A program made the position numbers and the translations under genes. Shown here in pieces: positions 1 through 8,928 of a stretch of 64,000 nucleotides of DNA. Under the pieces are notes generated by a model. That model had not been told where the DNA came from. It worked only from the letters and a program-made list of their open reading frames with translations, and did not search any database. The DNA comes from Pedomonas mirosovicensis (GTDB lineage Bacteria > Pseudomonadota > Alphaproteobacteria > Sphingomonadales > Sphingomonadaceae). The stretch covers positions 1,503,001 through 1,567,000 of the forward strand of contig NZ_JAKFIA010000001.1 of assembly GCF_022569295.1 (NCBI RefSeq), in the 5' to 3' direction. Positions within the stretch are counted from its first letter, which is position 1. Each line of letters opens with the position of its first letter.

Positions 1-405
1 CGGCGCATTGTCGATCTTCACCTGGTCGGTGGGGCGCACGGTGCTGACGTAAATCTCGCGGCCCTGCGCCAGCGGCGTGACTGCGCCATTGAGGCTGGCC
101 TGCATGGTGCCGGACTTCACCTGCGTCTTCACCAGCGGGACCTGCTGGGTCCAGCTGCCCTTAGGACCGGCGGGGGCGAGGCCGATGGCCTTCAGCTGCC
201 CGACCAGCCAGTCGATGGTGATTTTCTCGCCCGCCGTGCCCGGCGCGCGGCCCTGAAACGCATCGGAGGCGAGGGTCTTCGTGTCCTGCGACAGACGCTC
301 GGGGCTGATGGGAGCCGGGTTGTTGGCAGCTTGGGCATGAGCCGTGGCGGAGAGGGCCGTGCCCGCGAGCAAGAGCAGGGCGGCGGAGAGGTTCTTCATC
401 ATCAT
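1..405 (-). CDS. M28-type zinc aminopeptidase, N-terminal part (runs off the window)
   Basis: Secreted metallopeptidase precursor; only the first 135 codons are inside the window. The protein opens with MMMKN and a clear Sec signal peptide (hydrophobic leucine-rich core ending ATAHAQA), followed by the ISPERLSQDTKTLASDAFQG stretch and RAPGT..GE, which is the typical start of sphingomonad M28 family peptidases. The zinc-binding residues lie further on and cannot be checked. The first of three consecutive ATG codons is used because AGGAG (complement of 411-414) lies about five bases before it. Function as an exported peptidase is inferred from this N-terminal similarity alone. It has no operon partner inside the window. 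Confidence 0.7.
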   Translation of the reverse strand, partial: MMMKNLSAALLLLAGTALSATAHAQAANNPAPISPERLSQDTKTLASDAFQGRAPGTAGEKITIDWLVGQLKAIGLAPAGPKGSWTQQVPLVKTQVKSGTMQASLNGAVTPLAQGREIYVSTVRPTDQVKIDNAP

Positions 406-507
406 CGAACTCCTGAACTGTTGCCCCAGGTGTGCAACAAACGGAGAGGATGATCCAGAGGGTTTGGCTGGAGAGCAGCGCGTATCCAGTGGAGGATGGC
501 GGACCGA

Positions 508-871
508 TTATCTGTGGTGCGGCTTGATATCGTATAGTTTGCCGTCAACGCACATTTTCCATCGCCGTCCGTTGTCGAAGACATAGGCCTCAGGCTGGTG
601 AGCATTGCCATAGCTGGTTTCGGTGCAGGCAACGACCGTGTCGTCACTGAAAATAATCGTCCTTCCCGAACGGCACCCTTTGAAATCGTTCTTAATGCCT
701 TTGGCGTTGTCATCGAGGTAACCCTCGATGGTCTTCCTTTCCGTGGATGGTCTTCCTTTCCGTGAGAGTGTAGCCCACGAGGTCATCAAGATCGCACGCG
801 CTGGCCTGTGCCGAGATGGCCGTTAACGCTGCACAGGCGACAGCTAAAACCGAATATGCTGTTTTCCTCAT
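508..871 (-). pseudogene. small secreted protein broken by a 19-bp tandem duplication
   Basis: The reading frame starts at ATG 871 with a signal peptide (MRKTAYSVLAVACAAL, cleavage near AQA-SA) and continues CDLDDLVGYTLTERKT; it then runs into the second copy of a 19-bp tandem repeat, shifts frame and ends at a TGA at 710-712 after 53 codons. If one repeat copy is removed the frame is restored and reads on through GYLDDNAKGIKNDF and CRSGRTIIF to CVDGKLYDIKPHHR, giving an intact 114-residue secreted protein with four cysteines in the mature part that could form two disulfides. I do not recognise the family. The upstream SD is weak (GAGAG). Either the gene is a recent pseudogene or the duplication is an assembly error; the downstream half still shows coding character. 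Confidence 0.7.
727..764. repeat. 19-bp perfect tandem duplication
   Basis: GATGGTCTTCCTTTCCGTG occurs at 727-745 and again at 746-764 with no intervening base. Because 19 is not a multiple of three the duplication shifts the frame of the secreted-protein gene that contains it; deleting one copy restores the frame. Confidence 0.95.
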
Positions 872-994
872 GCTCTCGATCCTGCGTCGTTCTGGAAGCA
901 GACTCTAGTTTCACAGGGAAAATGAAGGGTCAATGCTTCGCGGCAGGCGTTAAGGCAAGGAATGGCTCGCGCAGTTGTAACGGCTTGAAAGGGA

Positions 995-1071
995 TGGCGC
1001 GCCCTGCAGGATTCGAACCTGCGACCCACAGCTTAGAAGGCTGTTGCTCTATCCTGCTGAGCTAAGGGCGC
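995..1071 (-). tRNA. tRNA-Arg (anticodon TCT)
   Basis: The complement folds as a canonical 77-nt tRNA: acceptor GCGCCCT pairing with AGGGCGC, discriminator G and an encoded CCA end (995-997), D arm GCTC/GAGC, anticodon arm ACAGC/GCTGT with loop CTTCTAA (anticodon TCT), and T arm GCAGG-TTCGAAT-CCTGC. It decodes AGA arginine codons. No intron or mismatch is seen. Confidence 0.97.
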
Positions 1072-1236
1072 TCGCCACTCACATCTGCCGCGATACGAAC
1101 AGGAGCTGTCCGGAACGGTATGCTCGGGCAGCCAGCGCGGCGCGCCTGCCGGTGCGGCAGGGCGTTAAGGTGTTTCGCCATAACTGGCCCCTGGGTGTCA
1201 ACTGACAAAACAAGGAGGGCGGGGCAAGGAGCCCTG

Positions 1237-1845
1237 TCAGTCCTCTCCGGTTCCGCCCCCCATTTCCGGTCCGGCCTCCTCCATATCCTCAGTCTCTCCG
1301 GCCAGCCAGCCGTTGTCCCCCAGCGGATAGCGCTCGAGGATCGTGTAGTTGGCCCCTTCGTGGGTGAGGCGGCTCTCGTAAAGGCAGAAGTCCTTCACCG
1401 TGAAGGGCGGGCTGGTGAGGCCGCCGGACTCCTCCAGAAAGCCGCTCAGCGCCCCGATGCGCGCGCCCAGTCGCGCAATGGTGATGTGCGGCTTGAACTG
1501 CCGCTTCTCCGGCACCAACCCGACACGGGCCAGGCTCTGATCCACCTTGTTGTGGAGCACCTTGACCGGTTCTTCCGGCGTCACGCCCACCCATAGGGTG
1601 TCGGGCCGGCCGGACTTGCCGAACACGTCCGTGCCTTGCAGGGAAATGGTGATCTCCGGGTGGTGCACGCCGGAGAGGGCGGCGGCCACATCCGCCGCCA
1701 TGTGGCGGTCCACCTCGCCGATGAAGCGGAGGGTGAGGTGCAGCTGGTCGTCCCGCTGCCAGCGAGCCCCGGAGATGCCGCCCATGGCGGACAGCAGCAG
1801 GACCTTGATGGGGTCGGGCGGGTCGATGCCAACGAACAGGCGCAT
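1237..1845 (-). CDS. thpR: RNA 2',3'-cyclic phosphodiesterase ThpR
   Basis: Member of the 2H phosphoesterase superfamily (LigT/ThpR), about 202 residues, cytoplasmic; family members open RNA 2',3'-cyclic phosphates and were first known as 2'-5' RNA ligases. Both catalytic HxTx motifs are visible: HLTLRF near residue 43 and HITIAR near residue 132, about 90 residues apart as usual. The start MRLFVGIDPP is preceded by GGGAGG. The frame is open for a further 62 codons upstream but that part is low-complexity and lies before the ribosome site. The C-terminal tail is acidic and glycine-rich. Monocistronic, convergent in orientation with nothing nearby. Confidence 0.9.
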   Translation of the reverse strand: MRLFVGIDPPDPIKVLLLSAMGGISGARWQRDDQLHLTLRFIGEVDRHMAADVAAALSGVHHPEITISLQGTDVFGKSGRPDTLWVGVTPEEPVKVLHNKVDQSLARVGLVPEKRQFKPHITIARLGARIGALSGFLEESGGLTSPPFTVKDFCLYESRLTHEGANYTILERYPLGDNGWLAGETEDMEEAGPEMGGGTGED

Positions 1846-1984
1846 GGGAAGACCTCCCGGCGTTGAGGCGAGCAGGGCAGGTAGCCCCCTCCAGATATCT
1901 ATGCCTTCATCACGCAAAGGCGATGGCCGGAAGTCAACCCTTCTCGTCGAGGGTCTCTTCTGATGGCCTTTTGCCTGTCCGGCG

Positions 1985-2680
1985 CTACCGCGCGACGCGG
2001 GCTCCCGAGCCTTGCAGTGCCCGGCGCACATGCGGCGCGAGGCGCTTGACGATCACGGCTACGCCCGCCTTGTTGGGGTGGATGCCGTCCCGCTGGTTGA
2101 GCGCCGGGTCCGCTGCCACGCCGTCTAAGAAGAAGGGGTAGAGGGCAACGTTGTGCTTCTTCGCCAGCTCGGGATAGATGGCGTCGAACGCCTTGTAATA
2201 GGTCGCGCCCAGCCCGCGCGGGGCATACATGCCCGCCAGCAGCACCGGCAGGTTTTGGCTTTTCAGCTCGGTCAGTATGGCATCCAGATTGGCGCGGGTG
2301 AGCTTGGGGTCGATGCCGCGCAGGGCGTCGTTCGCGCCCAGCTCGAGGATGACCAGATCCGGCTTCTGCTTCATGGAAGACAGCACCCAGCTGAGGCGGC
2401 TGCGCCCGCCGCTGGTGGTGTCGCCCGATACGCCCGCGTTATGCACCCGCACGTTGAGGCCTTGGCTTTTCAGCGCGTCTTCCAGCTGGCGGGTGAAGCC
2501 GTCGGTGGCGGGAAGGCCGTAGCCCGCAGTCAAGCTGTCCCCGAAGGCGAGGATGAGGCGCTGCGGCTCCTTGGGCGCAGGCGAGGGGGCAGCCGTGGCA
2601 GGTGCGCCCGCGCTCACAAGTGCCGCGCCAAGGACGAGCGGGGCCAGCAATTGCTTGAACAGGCCGTATCCCATGAGCAT
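1985..2680 (-). CDS. tesA: arylesterase / lysophospholipase-like SGNH hydrolase (TesA)
   Basis: Exported SGNH/GDSL hydrolase of 231 residues that cleaves acyl esters or thioesters. A signal peptide (LLAPLVLGAALVSAG) is followed by block I FGDSLTAGYG with the nucleophile Ser, block II VSGDTT, block III GANDALRG with the oxyanion Asn, and block V DGIHPNKAG with catalytic Asp and His. The divergent neighbour is an ABC ATPase followed by an FtsX-like permease, the same arrangement as the tesA-ybbA-ybbP locus of enterobacteria, which supports the name. The third residue is also Met (2674), so the start is uncertain by two codons. Confidence 0.92.
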   Translation of the reverse strand: MLMGYGLFKQLLAPLVLGAALVSAGAPATAAPSPAPKEPQRLILAFGDSLTAGYGLPATDGFTRQLEDALKSQGLNVRVHNAGVSGDTTSGGRSRLSWVLSSMKQKPDLVILELGANDALRGIDPKLTRANLDAILTELKSQNLPVLLAGMYAPRGLGATYYKAFDAIYPELAKKHNVALYPFFLDGVAADPALNQRDGIHPNKAGVAVIVKRLAPHVRRALQGSGARVAR

Positions 2681-2718
2681 AGTTACGTTTTCCCCTCGTA
2701 CTGAAGTCAGGGAACAAG

Positions 2719-3429
2719 ATGGACGCTGCCTCCCCCGTCATCAAGCTCCAGTCCGTCAAACTGAGCCTTTCGAGCGGCGCGGGTAGCGTCGACATCCTGC
2801 GCGGCCTCGACCTGACGGTCAGGGACGGCGAGACGGTCGCCATTCTCGGGCCCTCGGGCTCGGGCAAGTCGTCGCTGATGGCGGTGATGGCGGGGCTGGA
2901 GCGGGCAAGCGCCGGGACGGTCGACGTAGCGGGGGAGGACTTCTCACGGCTGAGCGAGGATGGGCTGGCCCGCGCCCGGCGCGGCAAGATCGGCATCGTG
3001 CTGCAGGCCTTCCACCTCATCCCCACCATGACGGCGCTGGAGAATGTGGCGACGCCGCTGGAGCTGGCGGGCATTCCCGACGCGCTGGCCAGGTCAGCGA
3101 AGGAGCTGGAGGCCGTTGGCCTCGGCCACCGGCTGGGCCACTACCCCTCCCAGCTTTCGGGCGGGGAGCAGCAGCGGGTGGCGCTGGCCCGCGCGGTTGC
3201 GCCGCGTCCGCGCCTGCTGTTCGCGGACGAGCCCACCGGCAACCTCGATGGCGCGACCGGCGCGCAGATCATCGACCTGATGTTTCGCCTGCAGGCGGAG
3301 CAGGGGGCGACGTTCATCCTCATCACCCACGACCGGGATCTGGCGCGGCGCTGCGCGCGCGTGATCGAGATGCGGGACGGGCGGATCGTGGCGGACCACC
3401 CCGCGGCCCAGCTCAAGGCGGCGGAGTAA
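2719..3429 (+). CDS. ABC transporter ATP-binding protein (YbbA/LolD-like)
   Basis: Cytoplasmic ATPase subunit of 236 residues for an ABC system of the MacB/LolD type. Seen in order: Walker A GPSGSGKSS near residue 43, Q loop at VLQAFHL, signature LSGGEQQR near residue 146, Walker B LLFADEPTGNLD and the switch His in ILITHD. The partner permease gene starts four bases after its stop, and tesA is divergent; YbbA-type ATPases pair with the YbbP permease. The substrate is not known for this branch. Because the permease is frameshifted as sequenced, the pair may be non-functional or the permease may be misread. Confidence 0.92.
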   Translation: MDAASPVIKLQSVKLSLSSGAGSVDILRGLDLTVRDGETVAILGPSGSGKSSLMAVMAGLERASAGTVDVAGEDFSRLSEDGLARARRGKIGIVLQAFHLIPTMTALENVATPLELAGIPDALARSAKELEAVGLGHRLGHYPSQLSGGEQQRVALARAVAPRPRLLFADEPTGNLDGATGAQIIDLMFRLQAEQGATFILITHDRDLARRCARVIEMRDGRIVADHPAAQLKAAE

Positions 3430-3433
3430 TTCC

Positions 3434-5973
3434 ATGCATCTGGCGCTGAAATGGCGCTCTGCGCGACCTGCGCGGCGGTTTACGGGGCCTCAGGCTGCTG
3501 TTCGGTTGCCTGCTTGTGGGCGTGTTCGCCATCGCGGGCGTCGGCAGCTTGTCAGACGCCATCGTTGAGGGGCTGGCCGAGCGCGGGCAGGTGATCCTGG
3601 GCGGTGATCTCGAGGTGCAGCTGACGCAAGTGCAGGCAAGCCCGGAGGAGCGAGAGGCTTTTGCCCGGCTGGGCGATGTCTCTGAAGTCGCAGAAGTGCG
3701 GGCCATGGCGCGCAGGCCAGACGGTCGCTCGCAGCTGGTGGAGTTGCGGGCGGTCGATAACGCCTATCCGCTTTACGGCGCCGTGCAGCTGGCCCCTGGC
3801 GGTGCGGACAGCTTTGAGGCGGCGCTTGCGCCCGTTGAGGGCAAGAACGAGGGCGGCCCGGTTTACGGCGCGGCAGTCTCCGACCAGCTTGCCGAGCGGC
3901 TGAGCCTCAAGCCGGGCGATGCGCTGGAGATCGGCGACGGGCGCTTCCAAGTCGGCGCGGTGCTGAGCGAGGAGCCTGACCGGGTGGGGCGCGGCTTCGT
4001 CTTCGGCCCCAGCGTGCTGGTGAGCCAGGAGGCGCTGACGGCCTCCGGTCTGGCCCAGCCGGGCACCATCGTGCGCTATGAATATCGCATCCGCCTGCCC
4101 GAGGGGGCGAGCCTTGAGGGGGCGAAGCAATCGCTGGAGGAACAGTTCCCCGACGCCCAGTGGCAGGTGCGGGACCACACCAACAGTGCACCCCGGATGC
4201 GCCGCACCATCGAGCAGCTGAGCCAGTTCCTCACGCTCGTCGGGCTGACGGCCCTATTGGTGGCGGGCGTCGGCGTCGTCAACGGCGTCAGCGCCTATCT
4301 CGCCCGCAAGACTGGCACCATCGCCACGCTCAAGAGTTTGGGCGCGCCCTCGAAACTGGTGTTTCAGGTTTACCTGCTGCAAGTGGCGGTCGTCACGCTG
4401 GCGGCGGTGGTGGCGGGGCTGGCGCTTGGCGCGCTGGTGCCGGGCATCGCGGGCCATGTGCTGGCCGAGCAGCTGCCGGTGCCGCCCGCCAGCGGCCTGT
4501 TCCCCCGCGCGCTGCTACTGGGGGCTGCCTATGGCATGCTGACCGCCGTCATCTTCGCCCTGTGGCCGCTGGAGCAGGCCCGGCGCATTCCCGCCGCGCG
4601 GCTGTTTCGGGCGGGCGTCGAGCGCATGGGCCGCCCCGGCGCACGGGTGCTTGCCATCATCCTTGGCGCAGGCGCGCTGCTGGTGGCGCTTGCCGTGTGG
4701 GGCGCGGCGGATCGGCTGCTCGCCGCCGGGTTCGTGGTCGCCGCCGCCATGGTGCTGGCGCTGCTGCGCGGGGCCGGATTGCTGGTGGAGCGGCTCGCCG
4801 CCCGCGTGCCCCGGCCGGGCAACCCCATTCTGCGCGTGGCGCTCGCCAACCTGCACCGGCCCGGCAACACGGCGGGGCAGGTGGTGATGGCCATGGGGCT
4901 GGGCCTCTCCCTGTTCGCGGCAATCGCGGTCATCGAGGCCAACCTGTCCGCCCAGATCCGCCAGAGCCTGCCGGAGCGGGCTCCGGCCTTCTTCTTCCTC
5001 GACATCCAGCCGGGCGAGATCGACGCCTTCGTCGAGACGCTGAAAACCACGAAAGGCACCGGGGCCATCGAGACCGTGCCGTCCTTGCGCGGGCCGATCG
5101 TGCGGGTGAACGGCGTGCCCGCCGACCGGGTGAAGGCCGACCCCGAGGTCTCGTGGGTGCTGCGCGGGGGACCGCGGCCTCAGCTATGCCGAGGATGTGC
5201 CCGAGGGCAACGTCGTCACCCGCGGCGACTGGTGGACGCCGGACTATGCCGGGCCGCCACTGGTCTCGCTCGACGAGGAGGTGGCGCGCGGGCTGGGGCT
5301 CGACATCGGCGACACCATCACCGTCTCCGTTCTCGGCGTCGACCTGACGGCAACCGTCGCCAATGTGCGGAAGGTGGACTGGGACAGCCTCGGCTTCAAC
5401 TTCGCCATGCTGTTCAACCCGGCGGCGCTGCGAGGTGCGCCGCACACCTACATGGCAACCGTGGAGGCAACGAAAGCGGCCGAGCCTGCCGTGTTCAAGC
5501 GCATCACCGCCCGGTATCCGGCTGTGCTGGTCGTTCAGGTGTCCGAAGCGCTGGGCGAGGTTGCCCGCCTCATGGGGCAGATCAGCATTGCGATCCGGTC
5601 CATGGGCGGCATCACCATCGCGGCGGGCGTGCTGGTGCTCATCGGCTCCATCGTCGCCAGCCGTCAGGCGCGCAGCTACGACGCGGTGCTCCTGAAGCTG
5701 CTGGGGGCAACGCGCGCACAGGTGCTTTTGGGGCTCGTTCTGGAATACGCGCTCATCGGCCTGCTGACGGCTGCCATCGCGCTGGTGCTGGGCTTGCTCG
5801 GCGGGTGGTATGCAGTAACGGAAGTCCTGGATCTGGAATGGGTTCTGCCGCTGGGCCCGGCGTTCGGGACCGTGCTCGTCGGGGCCGTTGCCACCATCGG
5901 GCTGGGGCTGGCGGGCACATGGGGCGTGCTCAGCGCGCGGCCCAACCAGGTGCTGCGCGCGGCGCAAGCATAG
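3434..5973 (+). pseudogene. FtsX-family ABC permease (YbbP-like), two frameshifts as sequenced
   Basis: Large inner-membrane permease of about 845 residues once the frame is repaired, with two FtsX domains and the usual 4+4 transmembrane layout plus an extra central hydrophobic segment set. It begins MHLALKW, then a one-base excess around 3454-3461 moves into the frame of RDLRGGLRGLRLLFG (no standard start exists in that frame before GTG 3516). A second +1 in a G5 run at 5166-5170 shifts VSWVLRGG out of frame; deleting one G gives VSWVLRGDRGLSYAEDVPEG and an open frame to the end (LSARPNQVLRAAQA). It follows the ABC ATPase gene by four bases. Either a decaying gene or, more likely, homopolymer sequencing errors, since other genes here show the same lesion. 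Confidence 0.85.
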
Positions 5974-6168
5974 GCGGGTTCAAGGCGGCTCCGGGCCTCG
6001 CAGCCGGACGGATAGTGCGGAAGCGCAACGGATCGCCCCGCAAATTCGCACGTCTGCCGCGTGGTTTATCGCGGCGGATTGTTGCTTATGCCTTGAAAGG
6101 GTAGTCTCGTTTCCCGATATTGGATGGGAGCTGCCAGTTGGCAGACAGGTGTTTCACAGGAGACCCCA

Positions 6169-6894
6169 ATGGTTAATCAGATCGACCCGCGTATTGCAAT
6201 GGGCCGTCAGGGCACCATGGACCGGGCCGACATTGATGTTGGCCTGCGTAAGTACATGCTTGGCGTCTATAACTACATGGCGTCCGGCGTGCTGCTGACA
6301 GGCCTCGTCGCCATGGCGGTGGCGATGTCGCCGGCGCTGCAATATTTCATCTTCGGCACGGCTTTCCGCTGGGTGGCGATCTTCGCGCCGCTGGCGATCG
6401 TGATGTTCTTCAGCTTCCGCCTCCAGCGCATGTCGTCCACCACGGCCAAGGCCGTGTTCTGGCTGTTCGCCGGCACCATGGGCCTGTCGCTGGGTAGCAT
6501 CTTCCTGGTCTACACCGGCGCATCCATCGCCAAGACCTTCTTCGTCACTGCCGCCACCTTCGGCGCGCTGAGCCTTTATGGCTACACCACGAAGAAGGAC
6601 CTCTCCGGTTGGGGCACCTTCCTGTTCATGGGCCTGATCGGCTTGATCCTGGCCAGCATCGTGAACATCTTCACCCAGTCGGCCGCGTTCGACTTCGTAA
6701 TCAGCGCCGTCGGCGTGCTGCTGTTCGCAGGGCTTACCGCCTACGATACGCAGAAGATCAAGGAAATGTACTTCGCCAGCGACAGCTACGAGATCGCGGC
6801 CAAGAAGTCGGTCTCGGGCGCGCTGAGCCTGTACCTCGACTTCATCAACCTCTTCCTGTTCCTGCTCCGCTTCATGGGCAGCAGCCGCGACTAA
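6169..6894 (+). CDS. Bax inhibitor-1/YccA family membrane protein
   Basis: Integral membrane protein of 241 residues with seven predicted hydrophobic segments, of the BI-1/TMBIM family (YbhL/YccA in enterobacteria); bacterial members are calcium-leak channels or FtsH-interacting proteins, but the role here is not known. Family features seen: LRKYMLGVYNYMASGV at the start of TM1, and the C-terminal AYDTQKIKEMY followed by GALSLYLDFINLFLFLLRF, the conserved last helices with the Asp of the closure site. ATG 6169 is used because ACAGGAGA lies just before it. A strong terminator follows directly, so it is transcribed alone. Confidence 0.93.
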   Translation: MVNQIDPRIAMGRQGTMDRADIDVGLRKYMLGVYNYMASGVLLTGLVAMAVAMSPALQYFIFGTAFRWVAIFAPLAIVMFFSFRLQRMSSTTAKAVFWLFAGTMGLSLGSIFLVYTGASIAKTFFVTAATFGALSLYGYTTKKDLSGWGTFLFMGLIGLILASIVNIFTQSAAFDFVISAVGVLLFAGLTAYDTQKIKEMYFASDSYEIAAKKSVSGALSLYLDFINLFLFLLRFMGSSRD

Positions 6895-6923
6895 GCGGCA
6901 AGCACACAGGATACGAGCAACGG

Positions 6924-6951
6924 AAGGCCCGGCCATTGCGCCGGGCCTTTT
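6924..6951. terminator. bidirectional intrinsic terminator
   Basis: Stem AAGGCCCGGC / GCCGGGCCTT with a six-base loop and a T run on the plus strand and A-rich left arm; placed between the convergent BI-1 and methyltransferase genes it can serve both. Confidence 0.85.
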
Positions 6952-6966
6952 GCTATTCGAGAGAGG

Positions 6967-7716
6967 CTATCCCACCCGGCCCGCAAGCATGATGAGCGGC
7001 CAGCGAATGGCGCGGGGCGTATCGGGCTCGCCCCAGACGGGCAGCAGTTCCTCGCGCAGGGCGGGGAGGGGGTCTTGCCCCGTGTCCTTCTGCATCCGCT
7101 GCACGGAAGACCAGGTGCCGAGGTAGGCCAGAAGCTGGTCCAGCGTCCATTCGGCCTCCATCGTCACCGGAGGCAGGTCGACAGGGGGGAAGCGCCGGGG
7201 AATGTCCCGGTAGCTGCTGTCGATATGGGCGCGGTCCGCCGGCCAGAAGGGGCCGACGGTCTCGTCGTGGAAGCGCTGGAGGATGGGATCGATCTCGGGT
7301 GCGATCTCCGCCAGCCGGTAGGCCACGGCCACGAACAGCGCGCCGCGCCGGGCCACCCTCTCCACCTCGTCGTAAAACCTCTCGAAATCGAACCAGTGCA
7401 GGGCCTGGGCGACCAGAACCGCATCGACGGACGCATCGGGCAGGCCGGAGTTTTCTGCCGTCGCCACGCTGTAGGCGACGCGCGGGTGCTGCTCTGCTGC
7501 CGCGATCTGCTGGGCGCTGGCATCGGTGGCGTAGACGGTGCCGAAATAGCGGGCGAGGCCAACGCTGGCCTGCCCGTTGCCGCAGCCGCAATCCCACACC
7601 GCAGTGCGGGCGGGCGCGTGCTCGGCGATGATCTCGAAGAGGCTGTCGGGGTAGTGGGGGCGGTATTCGCGGTACTGGGCGGCGTGTCCGGAGAAGTGGT
7701 CCTTGAACGTGGTCAT
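6967..7716 (-). CDS. class I SAM-dependent methyltransferase
   Basis: Cytoplasmic Rossmann-fold methyltransferase of 249 residues. Motif I reads WDCGCGNGQASVGLA (residues about 41-55), motif II acidic residue in VYATDAS, and the motif IV region DAVLVAQALHWFDFERF. This N-terminal half resembles the Methyltransf_11 group (yeast TMT1 and bacterial tRNA/small-molecule methyltransferases); the C-terminal half is the TMT1-like type with WxxxQLLAYLGTWSS. The substrate cannot be named from sequence. Start ATG 7716 has GGAGAAAG upstream. Convergent with the BI-1 gene, sharing its terminator; upstream is the DUF2794 gene in the same direction. Confidence 0.85.
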   Translation of the reverse strand: MTTFKDHFSGHAAQYREYRPHYPDSLFEIIAEHAPARTAVWDCGCGNGQASVGLARYFGTVYATDASAQQIAAAEQHPRVAYSVATAENSGLPDASVDAVLVAQALHWFDFERFYDEVERVARRGALFVAVAYRLAEIAPEIDPILQRFHDETVGPFWPADRAHIDSSYRDIPRRFPPVDLPPVTMEAEWTLDQLLAYLGTWSSVQRMQKDTGQDPLPALREELLPVWGEPDTPRAIRWPLIMLAGRVG

Positions 7717-7749
7717 GGCTTTCTCCCCTGGATCTGGCTGCGGGCTGCC

Positions 7750-8115
7750 TTACTCGTCCACCACCTTCAGCAGCTTGCGCTCAAGCAGGCGCAGCACATT
7801 GGCCAGCTCCGACCCGCGCTTGAGGATGACGCCGGACTGGTTGACGAGCGAATACTGCCCCTGCTTGCGGGCCAGCTCCGGCTGCTTGATGAGCCGGAAC
7901 TCGGGCCGCTCGCTGGAACGCTGGAAAATGGAGAACACCGCCTGGGTGCGGTGCATGTCGATGGCGTAGTCCCGCCACACGCCCATGGCGACGCCCCGGC
8001 CGTAGATGCCGAGCAGCTTGCTCAGCTCCTGCCGGTCGAACACGACTTGCATGGGGACCACGCCATCGTGCCGGGACGACGGCGTGGAAGGACGTATGGG
8101 TGTTATGTTCTCCAT
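7750..8115 (-). CDS. DUF2794 domain-containing protein
   Basis: Small basic protein of 121 residues belonging to DUF2794, an alphaproteobacterial family of unknown function. The recognisable core is VVFDRQELSKLLGIYGRGVAMG.WRDYAIDM, followed by AVFSIFQRSSERPEFRLIKQP and KRGSELANVLRLLERKLLKVV. No signal peptide or membrane segment. GTG at 8118 is directly before ATG 8115; the ATG is preferred. It sits 16 bases after cysE in the same orientation and may be co-transcribed with it, an arrangement also common in related genomes as far as I recall. Confidence 0.85.
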   Translation of the reverse strand: MENITPIRPSTPSSRHDGVVPMQVVFDRQELSKLLGIYGRGVAMGVWRDYAIDMHRTQAVFSIFQRSSERPEFRLIKQPELARKQGQYSLVNQSGVILKRGSELANVLRLLERKLLKVVDE

Positions 8116-8131
8116 CACGCCCTAATGTAGA

Positions 8132-8836
8132 TCAGCCGACGGATTGACGCGAGGCCCGATTGTCCTGTTTTTCGCGTTGCTCGGCTTCCAGAGCCGCGAG
8201 ACGGGCCTGCAACCGTTCCATTTCGCAGCGCAGGATCTCCAGTTTCTGGGTCTGCGGGTCGTACTTCTCATCGCAGGGCGTGCCATAGGCGAGGAAGTCC
8301 TTGGCGTAGACCTTGGCGTCCACCAGCAGCGGCTTGGCCGGGTTGCCGACCACGGTCGCGCCGTCCGCCACGTCCTTGGTGACGACGGCGTTGGCCCCGA
8401 CGCGGGAGCGCTTGCCGACGACGATGGGGCCGAGAATCTGGGCGTTGGCGCCGATGATGGCGCCGTCCTGAATGGTGGGGTGGCGCTTGCCGCCCTTGCC
8501 GGAGGAGGGGTCGACGCCGCCGAGCGTAATGCCCTGATACATGGTCACGTCGTCGCCGATTTCGGCGGTCTCGCCGATGACGACGCCCATGCCGTGGTCG
8601 ATGAAGAAGTTGCGGCCGATCTTCGCGCCGGGGTGGATCTCGATGCCGGTCAGGAACCGGCCGAACTGCGATACCGCCCGCGCCAGCCAGTAGAGCCGGG
8701 CCCGGTAGAACGCGTGGGCGATGCGATGGACGGCAACCGCATGGACCCCGGCGTAGAGCAGCACTTCCCAACGGCTGCGCGGCGCGGGGTCTCGCGCCTT
8801 GATCGAATCCAGATAAGCCACCAGCGAGTGGAGCAT
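8132..8836 (-). CDS. cysE: serine O-acetyltransferase
   Basis: Cytoplasmic enzyme that makes O-acetylserine from serine and acetyl-CoA, the first step of cysteine synthesis. 234 residues, the short EpsC/CysE type. The left-handed beta-helix hexapeptide repeats are visible from [10 protein letters not shown] to VGNPAKPL, with the family signature [18 protein letters not shown] containing the catalytic Asp-His pair and [17 protein letters not shown] charged, coiled-coil-like tail ([20 protein letters not shown]) follows the helix. A TauE-like permease gene, a family often linked to sulfur metabolism, lies 2 kb away, but no shared operon is seen. Confidence 0.95.
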   Translation of the reverse strand: MLHSLVAYLDSIKARDPAPRSRWEVLLYAGVHAVAVHRIAHAFYRARLYWLARAVSQFGRFLTGIEIHPGAKIGRNFFIDHGMGVVIGETAEIGDDVTMYQGITLGGVDPSSGKGGKRHPTIQDGAIIGANAQILGPIVVGKRSRVGANAVVTKDVADGATVVGNPAKPLLVDAKVYAKDFLAYGTPCDEKYDPQTQKLEILRCEMERLQARLAALEAEQREKQDNRASRQSVG

Positions 8837-8928
8837 GGCGGTTTCCCCGACTTTGTGAAGCGATCCTTATGCCAGAAATGCCAGTTCCCGGCTATTCCGA
8901 TCAACTCCGAATTGAGCGAACGCACCGG

